Assembly: GCF_008801475.1 (NCBI RefSeq)
Contig: NZ_VZPP01000016.1
Span: 1-64,000, forward strand
Reading direction: 5' to 3'
From: Pseudomonas moorei
GTDB taxonomy: Bacteria; Pseudomonadota; Gammaproteobacteria; Pseudomonadales; Pseudomonadaceae
DNA length: 64,000 bases
The translations under genes were made by a program, and so were the position numbers. The notes under the pieces are model-generated. The model ran no database searches. It worked only from the letters and a program-made list of their open reading frames with translations, and was not told the origin of the DNA. Shown here piece after piece: positions 19,539 to 28,608 of this stretch. Each line of letters starts with the position of its first letter. Position 1 is the stretch's first letter.

Positions 19539-20321
19539 ATGCAGCTAGCGTTTCATCAGGTCGATGCGTTCAGTGATCGGCCATTTGGCGGCAATCCGGC
19601 AATGGTTTATCGGCTGGACGCCTGGCTCGCCGATGAGTTGATGCAAAAAATCGCCGCCGAGCACAATCTCGCCGAGACTGCCTTCGTGGTGCGCGAAGGG
19701 CAGGGCTGGCACATTCGTTGGTTTACCCCGACCACCGAGGTACCGTTGTGCGGTCATGCAACCCTGGCCAGTGCTTATGTCTTGTTTGAGATCCATAAGG
19801 AACCGGTCGAGCGCCTGGACTTCATCGGCAAGTCCGGCCCGCTCAGTGTGAGCCGTGAGGGTGAGCGCCTGTGGCTGGATTTTCCGGTGATCGTACCGTC
19901 GGCAGTCGGCGCGACCCTGGATGTCGAACGTGCACTCGGTGTCGAAGCTGTCGAAGTGTTGGGGTCCAATGAGTTGTTCGTGGTGCTGGAGTCCGAGCAG
20001 GCGGTGCTCGACTGCAAGCCGGACATGGTTGCCCTGGCGAAGCTGCCGTGGCTGGGGGCGATCGTGACCGCCCGGGGCAGCAAGCACGATTTCGTTTCGC
20101 GCTATTTCGCACCGGCCATTGGCATCAATGAAGATCCCGTGACCGGGTCGACCCATTGCAGCCTGATTCCTTATTGGTCGGCGCGGTTGGGCAAGTCGAG
20201 CCTGACGGCTTATCAATGTTCGGCGCGCGGCGGAGCGTTGTTCTGCCGATTGGAGGGGGAACGGGTGAAGATCGGTGGGAATGCCACGCTAGTGGCGAGC
20301 GGAACGCTGATGCTGGGTTAA
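19539..20321 (+). CDS. PhzF family isomerase-like protein
   Basis: 260 aa of the PhzF/YddE (DAP-epimerase-like) fold. The N-terminal half begins FHQVDAFSDRPFGGNPAMV and has the conserved acid E46 in NLAETAFV, the catalytic residue in PhzF. The second half contains EDPVTGSTHCSLIPYW, the repeat signature. No phenazine genes are nearby, so the role is probably housekeeping and the substrate is unknown. AAGGGAGAAGG lies upstream of ATG 19539. Confidence 0.9.
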   Translation: MQLAFHQVDAFSDRPFGGNPAMVYRLDAWLADELMQKIAAEHNLAETAFVVREGQGWHIRWFTPTTEVPLCGHATLASAYVLFEIHKEPVERLDFIGKSGPLSVSREGERLWLDFPVIVPSAVGATLDVERALGVEAVEVLGSNELFVVLESEQAVLDCKPDMVALAKLPWLGAIVTARGSKHDFVSRYFAPAIGINEDPVTGSTHCSLIPYWSARLGKSSLTAYQCSARGGALFCRLEGERVKIGGNATLVASGTLMLG

Positions 20322-20332
20322 ACAGATTCCTT

Positions 20333-20360
20333 TGTGGGAGCGAGCAAGCTTGCTCCCACA
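20333..20360. repeat. Single REP palindrome after the PhzF-like gene
   Basis: TGTGGGAGC...GCTCCCACA around GAGCAAGCTT. The whole 28 bases are almost self-complementary. Unlike the other copies it is a compact single hairpin. It lies between convergent genes and may double as a terminator, though no T-run follows. Confidence 0.65.
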
Positions 20361-20373
20361 GGGATTGTGTTTC

Positions 20374-21483
20374 TCAGTGAGTGGTGCTGTACCGCCGGAC
20401 ACCGGATTCGACGACCGGAATCTGTGCCGCTGTACTGCCGGATGCCTGGAACAGTACCAGGTGTTCCGCCGCGACCCGAATGCCCACTTCTACGCCAACC
20501 TGATGATCGACGTGGCTCGGGAAGATCGACTCCAGTTGTGCGCCGGTCACCAGTTGCAAGCGATACAAGGTTGAAGCACCAAGGAAGGTCTTGCCGACGA
20601 TCCGCGCCTTCAACGGGCTGTCCGGCGCATAAACGATATCGTCCGGACGCAACAGCACATCCACCGCACCGCCGACCGGCCAGGTGTAGGCACGGTTGCC
20701 GCGCAATTCGCCCAGTTCGGTCTGCACCGACTCAGGACTGCTCAACTGGCCACGGATGAAATACCCCTGGCCGATGAAACTGGCCACAAAGGGCGTCAGC
20801 GGTTCGTGATAGAGATTGTAGGGCGTATCCCACTGCTCCAGTCGACCTTCCTTGAACACGCCCACGTGATCGCTGACGGCGAACGCCTCTTCCTGGTCGT
20901 GGGTCACCAGTATCGCGCTGGTGCCTCGGGCCTTGAGGATGTCACGAACCTCATGGCTGAGCTTGCGGCGTAATTCGCCATCAAGGTTGGAAAACGGTTC
21001 GTCGAGCAGCAGCAATTGCGGCTCTGGCGCCAGGGCGCGGGCCAGGGCGACACGTTGCTGTTGGCCGCCGGAAAGCTCATGGGGGAAGCGGTTGCCGAGG
21101 TTTTTCAGGTTGACCAGCTCAAGCAGCTCTTCGGTGACGCGATCCTTTTGCGGGTGCTTGCGGATCCCGAAGGCGATGTTGTCGGCCACGCTCAAATGCG
21201 GAAACAGCGCATAGTCCTGAAACACCATGCCGATGCGGCGTTTTTCCGGGGCAAGGGTGAAACCGGCGCTGGAAATCGTTTCGCCCGCCAGCTGGATGTC
21301 ACCTTCGTGCACCGGTTCGAACCCGGCAATCGCGCGCAGGGTGGTGGTCTTGCCGCAGCCGGAAGAACCCAGCAGGCAGCCGATATCACCGGCGTTCAAA
21401 TGCAGGTTGAGGTTCTGCACCACGCGCTGGTCTTGATAGCCGCAAGCCAGGTTGCGCAGGTTGAGCAGTAATGGCTGGCTCAT
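20374..21483 (-). CDS. ABC transporter ATP-binding protein (FbpC/PotA-like)
   Basis: 369 aa. ATPase domain with Walker [10 protein letters not shown] (39-47), signature [15 protein letters not shown], Walker [13 protein letters not shown] and H-loop THDQEEA. A C-terminal TOBE region ([14 protein letters not shown], residues about 265 onward) is typical of importers for ferric iron, sulfate or polyamines. No permease or binding protein is adjacent, so the substrate is unknown. It overlaps the argF stop by ATGA and is therefore translated with argF; this argF-ABC pairing is common in Pseudomonas. Confidence 0.88.
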   Translation of the reverse strand: MSQPLLLNLRNLACGYQDQRVVQNLNLHLNAGDIGCLLGSSGCGKTTTLRAIAGFEPVHEGDIQLAGETISSAGFTLAPEKRRIGMVFQDYALFPHLSVADNIAFGIRKHPQKDRVTEELLELVNLKNLGNRFPHELSGGQQQRVALARALAPEPQLLLLDEPFSNLDGELRRKLSHEVRDILKARGTSAILVTHDQEEAFAVSDHVGVFKEGRLEQWDTPYNLYHEPLTPFVASFIGQGYFIRGQLSSPESVQTELGELRGNRAYTWPVGGAVDVLLRPDDIVYAPDSPLKARIVGKTFLGASTLYRLQLVTGAQLESIFPSHVDHQVGVEVGIRVAAEHLVLFQASGSTAAQIPVVESGVRRYSTTH

Positions 21484-22400
21484 GCGTGGTGATAGGCTGG
21501 CTCAACGAGAAATTCGAGCAGTGCCTTTTGTGCGTGAAGACGGTTTTCAGCCTGATCCCAGGCCACCGAGCGTGGGTCATCGAGCAGGTCGACGCTGATC
21601 TCTTCGCCACGATGCGCCGGCAGGCAATGCATGAACAGAACGTCCGGGGCAGCCAGGTCGAGCAGGGCGCGATTGACCTGGTATGGCGCGAACAGCTCGA
21701 GACGCTTGGCGGTTTCCTCTTCCTGGCCCATGGAGGTCCAGACGTCGGTGCTCACCAGATGGGCGCCGCGAACGGCATCCTTGGGGTCGCGGACGATGGT
21801 GACCCGGTCGCCGGCCATGGCCATGAACTCGGGGTTCGGCTCGTAACCTTCCGGGCAGGCAACGCGCAATTGGAAGTCGAACTGGATCGCCGCTTCTATA
21901 TAGCTGTTGCACATGTTGTTGCCGTCGCCGATCCAGGCCACGGTCTTGCCCTGGATGGCGCCACGGTGTTCGAGGAACGTCTGCATGTCAGCCAGCAACT
22001 GGCACGGGTGCAAGTCGTCGGACAGGCCATTGATCACCGGTACGCGCGAGTTGGCGGCGAATTCGGTCAGGGTGCTGTGGGCAAAGGTACGGATCATCAC
22101 CGCATCGAGCATGCTCGACATGACGATGGCGCAGTCGCTGATCGGCTCGCCACGGCCCAGTTGGGTGTCACGCGGCGACAGGAAGATCGCCTGGCCACCG
22201 AGCTGGATCATGCCGGCTTCGAACGAAATGCGGGTGCGAGTCGAGGACTTCTCGAAAATCATCCCGAGCACGCGGTTTTTCAGGGGCTCGAACAGTACGC
22301 CGCGGTTACGCAGGTCCTTGAGCTCAACGCCTCGACGGATCACGCTGACCAGCTCTTCGGGCGTGCAATCCATCAGGGAGAGAAAGTGCCTTGCGCTCAT
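21480..22400 (-). CDS. argF: Anabolic ornithine carbamoyltransferase
   Basis: Forms citrulline from ornithine and carbamoyl phosphate in arginine biosynthesis. 306 aa. Carbamoyl-phosphate motif [13 protein letters not shown] (about 50), HPCQLLAD (about 130), and ornithine-binding [11 protein letters not shown] (about 262) are all present. Two ATGs are tandem (22403 and 22400); I take the second because orthologues open MSARHF. Upstream is a promoter overlapped by an ArgR-type operator. The ABC ATPase overlaps its stop by four bases. Confidence 0.95.
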   Translation of the reverse strand: MSARHFLSLMDCTPEELVSVIRRGVELKDLRNRGVLFEPLKNRVLGMIFEKSSTRTRISFEAGMIQLGGQAIFLSPRDTQLGRGEPISDCAIVMSSMLDAVMIRTFAHSTLTEFAANSRVPVINGLSDDLHPCQLLADMQTFLEHRGAIQGKTVAWIGDGNNMCNSYIEAAIQFDFQLRVACPEGYEPNPEFMAMAGDRVTIVRDPKDAVRGAHLVSTDVWTSMGQEEETAKRLELFAPYQVNRALLDLAAPDVLFMHCLPAHRGEEISVDLLDDPRSVAWDQAENRLHAQKALLEFLVEPAYHHA

Positions 22401-22505
22401 CATTGACTACCTTTTTGCTACAAACCGCAGATGCTCAAAGCCTTGTTTAACGGAACAACGGGCGAGACCTGCGGCGTAAGCCGCACGGGGCGACGAAATA
22501 GGGGA

Positions 22506-22542
22506 AGGCGCGATCTTATAATTAAATGTCGCGTCTTACCAA
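22506..22542. promoter_or_regulatory. argF promoter with tandem ArgR half-sites
   Basis: Read on the plus strand: AGGCGC-N8-AA-N5-TGTCGC-N8-AA. The second half-site is a perfect TGTCGC-N8-AA, the Pseudomonas ArgR half-site; the first is degenerate. The 21-base period is that of ArgR dimer sites. On the minus strand the same bases contain -35 TTGGTA (22537-22542) and -10 TATAAG (22515-22520) with a 16-base spacer, so bound ArgR would block the promoter. Confidence 0.7.
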
Positions 22543-22811
22543 TAGGGCTACGGTTTTTAGGGGATTTCAGAGGGGCTACGGGATAACCGCAGTAGCGCTT
22601 TTGAAGCCTGTTTCCTGACAGCAGCTGGCCATTTGTACACCGCCCCCGCTCAGCTTGGCAATCAGGCGAGACGGTGGCGGCAAGCTGACGGTCGGTTTCT
22701 GACCTGCTGTTCGCTGTTCGCTGCTCGCGCACAGCACTTGTGACTTGAAACACTTGCTAATGCAAAGTGCTGGGTTATAAATAAATCACGAGTGATGCAG
22801 GAAGCTACAGC

Positions 22812-23102
22812 ATGGAATCGAAAGAACAGCAGTTGATGGAATTGCTCGGCCTTACGGCCCGCTCCCTGACTCACCTGACCGCCTCGATGACCTCGATGTC
22901 CTTCGAACTCTTGCGAAGTGACGACAAAGTGACCCGGGAAGCCGGGCGACGCATGATCGATCGCATGGTTACCATCAGCGCCGGGCTGGATGAACATTGG
23001 CGCCTGATCGGCGAGCTGACCGGTGTGCAGGCCGCCCACGACCCCATCGAAACCCTTCAACAAATCCAGTCGCAGGCGCCGCCCAGGCTGCCGTCGAGCT
23101 GA
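22812..23102 (+). CDS. Hypothetical protein (96 aa), mostly helical
   Basis: Not recognised beyond being a Pseudomonas-type conserved hypothetical. It is rich in Leu, Met and charged residues (MESKEQQLMELLGLTARSL..., RRMIDRMVTISAGLDEHWRLIGELTG), suggesting an alpha-helical cytoplasmic protein with no signal. AGGA lies nine bases before the ATG. It is divergent from argF and 134 bases before the molybdopterin oxidoreductase. Confidence 0.65.
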   Translation: MESKEQQLMELLGLTARSLTHLTASMTSMSFELLRSDDKVTREAGRRMIDRMVTISAGLDEHWRLIGELTGVQAAHDPIETLQQIQSQAPPRLPSS

Positions 23103-23236
23103 TAGGCAGGCGCCATCGGCGGGCCTGATGGCCAGCAATTCACAAGACAAACGTCGCTGGCGCGGTCGCGGGGCAGGCGCCATAGTTTTGTTCCCGCGGC
23201 CGACATTGCCCGCTCAGAACAAGACAGAGACTGGCC

Positions 23237-25342
23237 ATGACCAAGACTCTCCATCACCGTGCGTGCCATCTGTGTGAAGCCATCTGCGGCCTGACCATCG
23301 AAACCACCGAGCTCGAAGGCAGTGTGCAAATCACCTCGATCAAGGGCGATCCGCTGGATACGTTCAGTCGTGGGCATATCTGCCCCAAGGCCGTCGCCCT
23401 GCAGGACATTCAGAGCGACCCTGACCGTCTCCATCAACCCATGTTGCGGGTGGGCAGTGAGTGGCAGCCGATCGAGTGGCAGGACGCCTTCAACCTTGTG
23501 GCTGAACGCCTGGCGGCGATTCAGGAGCGTCATGGGCAAAATGCGGTGGCGGTCTATCAAGGCAACCCCAGCGTGCACAACTATGGATTGATGACCCACA
23601 GCAATTACTTCCTCGGTCTGCTGAAAACCCGCAACCGGTTTTCTGCGACATCGGTCGATCAATTGCCTCATCACCTGACCAGTCATTTGATGTATGGCCA
23701 CGGTCTGCTGCTGCCGATACCGGACATCGATCACACTGACTTCATGCTGATCCTCGGCGGTAACCCGCTGGCCTCCAACGGCAGCATCATGACCGTGCCG
23801 GATGTGGAAAAACGCTTGAAGGCGATCCAGGCCCGGGGCGGCAAAGTGGTGGTGGTCGACCCGCGCCGCAGCGAAACGGCGGCGATTGCCGACCAGCACC
23901 TGTTCGTGCGTCCGGGTGGCGATGCGGCTCTACTATTTGGCTTGCTCAATACCTTGTTCACCGAAGGACTGACCCGCGACAGTCATTTGCCGATGGAAGG
24001 CCTGGATGAGGTGCGCGAGGCTGTTGCAGGTTTCACTGCTGAGGCCATGAGTCCGTTGTGCGCGGTGCCCGCCGAGCAGATTCGCCAGTTGGCGCGGGAC
24101 TTCGCCGCAGCGCCAAGCGCGGTTTGCTATGGCCGCATGGGCGTCTCGACCCAGGCGTTCGGCACGCTGTGCCACTGGGTTGTGCAGTTGATCAACCTGG
24201 TCACCGGTAACCTCGATCGCGTCGGTGGTGCGTTGTGCACCGAGCCGGCGGTGGACCTGGTGGCCTCTACATCGGGCGGACATTTCAATCTGTGGCAGAG
24301 CCGCGTTTCGGGGCGCCCCGAATATGCGGGCGAGCTACCCGTATCGGCGCTGGCCGAAGAGATGCTGACCGAGGGGGAAGGGCAGGTTCGTGCGCTGATC
24401 ACCGTGGCCGGCAATCCGGTGTTGTCCACGCCCAACGGCAGGCAGTTGGAGCAAGCGCTGGACGGACTGGAGTTCATGGTCAGTGTCGACTTGTACATCA
24501 ATGAAACCACGCGCTATGCCGACCTGATCCTGCCGTCTACCTCGGCGCTGGAAAATGACCACTACGACACCACGTTCAACCTGTTTGCCGTGCGCAACGT
24601 CACTCGTTTCAACCGCGCAATTCTGTCCAAACCCGAAGGCGCGCTACATGACTGGGAGATTTTTGTCGGGTTGGCCAAGGCCTTCGCCGCGAAGACCGGC
24701 AAGGAGTTGAAACCGACCATCGCCCCTTCGCAGATGATCGATCGCGGCTTGCGCATGGGGATTTATGGCGATGCCTCGGAACACAAATTGTCTTTGGCAA
24801 CGCTGTTCGATCATCCCCATGGGGTCGATCTGGGGGCGCTGAAGCCCAATCTGGCGCCACGCCTGAAAACCGCCAGTCAAAGCGTACAGGCCGCTCCCGC
24901 AGTGATCCTCGCTGACCTGGCGCGCTTTGCGGCGCTAGAGGCGCCGGCCGCCGATGAATTGTTGATGATTGGTCGGCGGCATGTGCGCAGTAATAACTCA
25001 TGGATGCACAACTATCACCGCCTGGTGAAAGGCAAGCCGCGTCATCAGTTGCTGATGCATCCGGATGACCTGGCCAGTCGCGGCTTGAGCGACGGGCAGC
25101 GGGTTCGGGTGAGTTCGCGGGTCGGCACGATCGAAGTTGAAGTGCTTGGCAGCCTGGATATGATGAAAGGAGTGGTCAGCCTTCCGCACGGTTGGGGCCA
25201 TGCTCGACCGGGTGTGCAAATGACCATTGCCAGTGGTCAGCCGGGATCCAGCGCCAATGACCTGACGGACGAGTGTCAGCTCGATGAGTTGTCGGGCAAT
25301 GCGGCGTTGAATGGCGTTCCGGTGACCGTGGCGGCCGCCTGA
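23237..25342 (+). CDS. Molybdopterin-dependent oxidoreductase, formate-dehydrogenase-like
   Basis: 701 aa of the DMSO-reductase superfamily. The N-terminus binds one [4Fe-4S] cluster through C10, C13, C17 and C49 (CHLCEAIC...HICPKA). Molybdopterin domains follow (LGGNPLASNGS, VVVDPRRSETA, LITVAGNPVLSTPNG) with a C-terminal barrel (HPDDLASRGLSDGQRVRVSS). At the usual metal-ligand site the sequence reads SATSVDQLP, so there is no Cys or selenocysteine; D141 may be the ligand. No twin-arginine signal and no partner subunits are seen, implying a soluble cytoplasmic enzyme. The substrate is unknown. Confidence 0.85.
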   Translation: MTKTLHHRACHLCEAICGLTIETTELEGSVQITSIKGDPLDTFSRGHICPKAVALQDIQSDPDRLHQPMLRVGSEWQPIEWQDAFNLVAERLAAIQERHGQNAVAVYQGNPSVHNYGLMTHSNYFLGLLKTRNRFSATSVDQLPHHLTSHLMYGHGLLLPIPDIDHTDFMLILGGNPLASNGSIMTVPDVEKRLKAIQARGGKVVVVDPRRSETAAIADQHLFVRPGGDAALLFGLLNTLFTEGLTRDSHLPMEGLDEVREAVAGFTAEAMSPLCAVPAEQIRQLARDFAAAPSAVCYGRMGVSTQAFGTLCHWVVQLINLVTGNLDRVGGALCTEPAVDLVASTSGGHFNLWQSRVSGRPEYAGELPVSALAEEMLTEGEGQVRALITVAGNPVLSTPNGRQLEQALDGLEFMVSVDLYINETTRYADLILPSTSALENDHYDTTFNLFAVRNVTRFNRAILSKPEGALHDWEIFVGLAKAFAAKTGKELKPTIAPSQMIDRGLRMGIYGDASEHKLSLATLFDHPHGVDLGALKPNLAPRLKTASQSVQAAPAVILADLARFAALEAPAADELLMIGRRHVRSNNSWMHNYHRLVKGKPRHQLLMHPDDLASRGLSDGQRVRVSSRVGTIEVEVLGSLDMMKGVVSLPHGWGHARPGVQMTIASGQPGSSANDLTDECQLDELSGNAALNGVPVTVAAA

Positions 25343-25439
25343 TCGTATCTGACGGAGAGACCGAGCAGGGCGCTCGGCTTTCCGTTACAATGCGCCACCG
25401 TGCCGACCCATGAGTCGGAAAGTTCAGCCGAGGTGCTCC

Positions 25440-25781
25440 ATGGATATCATCGAAACGATTAAAGAGCAGATTGCCAACAACACCATTCTGCTTTACATGA
25501 AAGGCTCGCCAAATGCCCCGCAGTGCGGCTTCTCCGCGAAAGCCGCGCAGGCCGTGATGGCGTGTGGTGAAAAGTTTGCGTACGTGGACATCCTGCAGAA
25601 CCCGGAAATCCGCGCCAACCTGCCAAAATACGCCAACTGGCCAACCTTCCCGCAACTGTGGGTGGCTGGCGAGCTGGTTGGCGGTAGCGACATCATGACT
25701 GAAATGTCCGCTGATGGTTCGCTGCAGGCGCTGATCAAGGATGCTGCCGCCAAGGCTGCTGCTCAGAAGACCGAAGCCTGA
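25440..25781 (+). CDS. grxD: Monothiol glutaredoxin Grx4 type
   Basis: 113 aa. Active site CGFS in APQCGFSAKA, preceded by the conserved Lys (YMKGSP). Glutathione-binding segments WPTFPQLWVAGELVGGSDI are intact. Such proteins bind [2Fe-2S] clusters with glutathione and act in Fe-S and iron homeostasis, fitting its position facing bacterioferritin. The start is ATG 25440 with AGGTG upstream. Confidence 0.96.
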   Translation: MDIIETIKEQIANNTILLYMKGSPNAPQCGFSAKAAQAVMACGEKFAYVDILQNPEIRANLPKYANWPTFPQLWVAGELVGGSDIMTEMSADGSLQALIKDAAAKAAAQKTEA

Positions 25782-25790
25782 TTCGCTTCC

Positions 25791-25890
25791 TGTAGGAGCG
25801 AGCTCGCTCGCGATGGACTAAAGAGCGCCGCGGAGTGTCAGGCCCCAGCGCTATGGTTAACGACTATCGCGAGCAAGCTCGCTCCTACAG
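25791..25890. repeat. REP pair after grxD
   Basis: Arms TGTAGGAGCGAGCTCGCTCGCG and CGCGAGCAAGCTCGCTCCTACA, inverted around about 55 bases. It lies between convergent grxD and bacterioferritin genes, before a shared terminator. Confidence 0.85.
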
Positions 25891-25897
25891 ACGGCAC

Positions 25898-25936
25898 AAA
25901 AAAGCCCCGCCTCTTGAAAGAGAGCGGGGCTTTTTA
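25898..25936. terminator. Bidirectional terminator between grxD and bacterioferritin
   Basis: Twelve-base stem AAAAAGCCCCGC / GCGGGGCTTTTT around CTCTTGAAAGAGA, with U-runs possible on both strands. Confidence 0.9.
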
Positions 25937-25962
25937 TTGCATCGAGATTAAGGGCCTGAAAC

Positions 25963-26439
25963 TTACTCGTCTTCGCCCATCTGCGATTGCAGGTAGTTCT
26001 CGATACCGATTTTGTCGATCAGGCCAAGTTGGGTTTCCAGCCAGTCGATATGTTCTTCTTCGGACTCGAGGATATCTTCCAGCAGTTCACGGCTGCCGAA
26101 GTCGCCCACGGTTTCGCAATGGGCAATGGCAACCTTGAGGTCGGCATGACCGGTGCGCTCGATGCGCAGGTCGCATTCAAGCATTTCCTTGGTGTGTTCG
26201 CCGATGTGCAGCTTGCCCAGGTCCTGAACGTTCGGCAGGCCTTCCAGGAACAAAATACGCTTGATCAGCTTGTCCGCGTGCTTCATCTCGTCGATGGATT
26301 CGTGGTACTCGTGCTTGCCGAGTTTGTTCAGGCCCCAGTCCTCATACATGCGCGCATGTAGAAAGTACTGATTGATTGCGACCAGTTCATTGCCAAGGAT
26401 TTTGTTGAGATGCTGGATGACTGTTACGTCGCCTTTCAT
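25963..26439 (-). CDS. bfr: Bacterioferritin
   Basis: 24-mer haem-containing iron store. 158 aa, four-helix bundle. Haem-ligand Met52 lies in [11 protein letters not shown]. Ferroxidase ligands E18, E51, H54, E94, E127 and H130 appear in the expected motifs ([40 protein letters not shown]). The start ATG 26439 has AGGA at seven bases; the longer frame is not needed. bfd, which releases its iron, lies just upstream on the same strand with its own terminator. This looks like the BfrB type. Confidence 0.95.
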   Translation of the reverse strand: MKGDVTVIQHLNKILGNELVAINQYFLHARMYEDWGLNKLGKHEYHESIDEMKHADKLIKRILFLEGLPNVQDLGKLHIGEHTKEMLECDLRIERTGHADLKVAIAHCETVGDFGSRELLEDILESEEEHIDWLETQLGLIDKIGIENYLQSQMGEDE

Positions 26440-26597
26440 GATGGGGTCCTGCCCTTTATTAGCTGTCAATAGGCCTGAGTTTGAGCCGCGCACTTAATAG
26501 TGTCAAACCTAAGTTATTGAAACTTATATGAAAAATTAATAGGAATAAGAATGTTTGTGTTCCGCGTCTGGAGCATAAGCGATTGATTTGCAGGCAT

Positions 26598-26627
26598 AAA
26601 AAAACCGGACTGGCGTCCGGTTTTTTG
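26598..26627. terminator. Terminator after bfd
   Basis: Stem ACCGGAC / GTCCGGT with loop TGGC, between A and T runs. It lies just after the minus-strand bfd stop and separates it from bacterioferritin. Confidence 0.85.
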
Positions 26628-26638
26628 AAATGCGGTAT

Positions 26639-26857
26639 TTATGCAGCTGTAAATTCTGCTGGAAAAGGAATCGCGGCCTGGGCCGTTTGCAGTTTTGTCA
26701 GGGTCTCGCGGACCACTTCCTTGGCGAGGCAGGCACATTTGCCACATTGACTGGCAACGCCGGTAGCCTGGCGGACTTCCTTGTAGCTGCAGCATCCTTC
26801 ATAGATCGCATCGCGGATTTGGCCGTCGGTGACGCCAGTGCAGAGGCAAACATACAT
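26639..26857 (-). CDS. bfd: Bacterioferritin-associated ferredoxin
   Basis: 72-residue [2Fe-2S] protein that binds bacterioferritin and passes electrons to mobilise stored iron. Cluster ligands are C4 and C6 (MYVCLC) and C38 and C41 (SQCGKC). The typical helix-turn-helix BFD fold (VTDGQIRDAIYEGCCSYKEVRQATGV) is present. A Fur-like box lies about 50 bases upstream, consistent with induction in low iron. Confidence 0.95.
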   Translation of the reverse strand: MYVCLCTGVTDGQIRDAIYEGCCSYKEVRQATGVASQCGKCACLAKEVVRETLTKLQTAQAAIPFPAEFTAA

Positions 26858-26905
26858 AAGTGAAGACCGTCGCTTGTTTATGTCTGGAATGCGATGGATC
26901 TTAAT

Positions 26906-26924
26906 GTTAACGAGAATGATTGTC
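26906..26924. promoter_or_regulatory. Candidate Fur box upstream of bfd
   Basis: GTTAACGAGAATGATTGTC agrees at 14 of 19 positions with the classical Fur consensus (GATAATGATAATCATTATC). It is 49 bases before the bfd start. The rest of the 26858-27160 gap shows no other recognisable element. Confidence 0.6.
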
Positions 26925-27160
26925 AAAGTGCTTTCGGAAGGCTTTTTCCGGTACTGACGAACGGTTCGTCTCTGGGCGTGAGAAACAAAATCCGGCCGCG
27001 CATTTTCAGGGCGGAGGGAAAAAAGCGTTGAGGACAGGCCAAAAACGCAGTGTATGATGGCCGGTCTTTTCGAAACGGGTTTGTGTCACAGGGCTGTCGC
27101 CTGAGGGTGGCAGGCTGGCACCAACCTTGTTTTTTACGTTTCTACACCAGGAGATATCCA

Positions 27161-27763
27161 ATGAGCGTACTCGTAGGCAAACAAGCCCCTGACTTCACCG
27201 TACCGGCCGTACTCGGCAATGGCGAAATCGTTGACAGCTTCACCCTGTCTTCGGCCATCAAAGGCAAATACGGCCTGGTGTTCTTCTACCCACTGGACTT
27301 CACCTTCGTTTGCCCGTCCGAGCTGATCGCTCTGGACAACCGCCTGGCTGACTTCAAGGCGCGCAACGTGGAAGTGGTCGCTGTGTCGATCGACTCGCAC
27401 TTCACCCACAACGCATGGCGCAACACCCCGGTGAACAACGGCGGTATCGGCCAGGTGGGTTACACCATGGCTGCCGACATCAAGCAGGAAATCATGAAGG
27501 CCTACGACGTTCAGTCCGCTGACGGCGTTGCTTTCCGTGGCGCGTTCCTGATCGACGACAAAGGCGTTGTTCGCTCGCAGATCGTCAACGACCTGCCACT
27601 GGGCCGTAACATGGAAGAGCTGATCCGCCTGGTCGACGCTCTGCAATTCCACGAAGAGCACGGCGAAGTCTGCCCTGCCAACTGGAAAAAAGGCGACAAG
27701 GGCATGAACGCTTCGCCAGAAGGCGTTGCGGCTTACCTGACCGAGCACGCTGCTGCGCTGTAA
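27161..27763 (+). CDS. Typical 2-Cys peroxiredoxin (AhpC/Tsa family)
   Basis: 200 aa. Peroxidatic C51 in YPLDFTFVCPSEL and resolving Cys near residue 171 in HGEVCPANW make it a typical 2-Cys peroxiredoxin, reducing hydrogen peroxide and organic peroxides. AGGAG lies seven bases before ATG 27161; an upstream in-frame start at 27050 has no support. Codon choice is strongly biased, as expected for a highly expressed gene. It lies beside the iron-storage genes, which makes sense for peroxide defence. No dedicated AhpF is adjacent. Confidence 0.95.
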   Translation: MSVLVGKQAPDFTVPAVLGNGEIVDSFTLSSAIKGKYGLVFFYPLDFTFVCPSELIALDNRLADFKARNVEVVAVSIDSHFTHNAWRNTPVNNGGIGQVGYTMAADIKQEIMKAYDVQSADGVAFRGAFLIDDKGVVRSQIVNDLPLGRNMEELIRLVDALQFHEEHGEVCPANWKKGDKGMNASPEGVAAYLTEHAAAL

Positions 27764-27774
27764 GGCACGCTCCC

Positions 27775-27808
27775 AAAAAAAACCGGCCTCTGAGAGGCCG
27801 GTTTTTTT
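27775..27808 (+). terminator. Terminator after the peroxiredoxin gene
   Basis: Stem AAAACCGGCCTC / GAGGCCGGTTTT with a TGA loop and a long T-run. Confidence 0.9.
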
Positions 27809-27829
27809 ATGGGTGATTTTTATGCGCTC

Positions 27830-27929
27830 TCTAGGAGCGAGCCTGCTCGTGATGAACTCTGGACACCGCAGGGAGCCAGATCCCCCGCGTTATCGTTGAC
27901 GACCATCGCGAGCAGGCACGCTCCTGCAG
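27830..27929. repeat. REP pair between peroxiredoxin and rnt
   Basis: Arms CTAGGAGCGAGCCTGCTCGTG and CGCGAGCAGGCACGCTCCTGCAG. The inner block CGTTATCGTTGACGACCATCG matches other copies in this window. It ends next to the rnt stop. Confidence 0.8.
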
Positions 27930-27930
27930 G

Positions 27931-28608
27931 TCAATCGTCGAAATCTTCCCAGCCGCCCATTTGCTTCCAGCGATTGACGATGCCGCAGAACAGTTCAGCC
28001 GTCTTCTCGGTGTCGTAGCGAGCGGAGTGAGCCTCGCGACCGTCGAAGTCGATATCGGCTGCCTGACAGGCCTTGGCCAGCACGGTTTGGCCATAAGCCA
28101 GACCGGCCAGGGTTGCCGTATCGAAACTGGAGAACGGGTGAAACGGGTTGCGTTTCATGTCCAGGCGCGCGACCGCAGCGTTGAGGAAACCCAGGTCGAA
28201 GCTGCTGTTGTGCCCGACCAGGATCGCCCGCTTGCAGCCGTTGGCCTTCAGGGCCTTGCGCACGCCACGGAAGATGTCGTTCAGGGCTGTTTCTTCACTC
28301 ACGGCCATACGCAATGGGTGATCGAGCTTGATGCCGGTGAATTCCAGGGCTGCTGCTTCGATGTTCGCACCTTCAAACGGCTCGACACGGAAAAAGTAGG
28401 TGTGATCCGGGTACACAAAACCCTTTTCATCCATGGCGATGGTGGTCGCGGCGATTTCCAGCAGGGCGTCGGTGGCCGAGTTGAAGCCACCGGTTTCTAC
28501 GTCGACGACAACAGGCAGGTAACCACGGAACCTGGCAGCCATTGGATGACGTGGACCGCCTCCGCCGCCATGACCATCCTGTTCGTCATCGAAATGCTCT
28601 TCACTCAC
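27931..28608 (-). CDS. rnt: Ribonuclease T
   Basis: DEDDh 3'-5' exoribonuclease that trims tRNA CCA ends and matures 5S and 23S rRNA. 225 aa. Exo [12 protein letters not shown]; Exo [14 protein letters not shown]; Exo [17 protein letters not shown] with the catalytic His. A Gly-rich acidic N-terminus ([14 protein letters not shown]) precedes the fold. It overlaps the pyrC stop by four bases, so the two form an operon. Confidence 0.96.
   Translation of the reverse strand: MSEEHFDDEQDGHGGGGGPRHPMAARFRGYLPVVVDVETGGFNSATDALLEIAATTIAMDEKGFVYPDHTYFFRVEPFEGANIEAAALEFTGIKLDHPLRMAVSEETALNDIFRGVRKALKANGCKRAILVGHNSSFDLGFLNAAVARLDMKRNPFHPFSSFDTATLAGLAYGQTVLAKACQAADIDFDGREAHSARYDTEKTAELFCGIVNRWKQMGGWEDFDD

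Noticed and set aside
26440-26638. Bacterioferritin promoter
   Set aside because: TTGACA occurs twice on the minus strand but no -10 at proper spacing was convincing.
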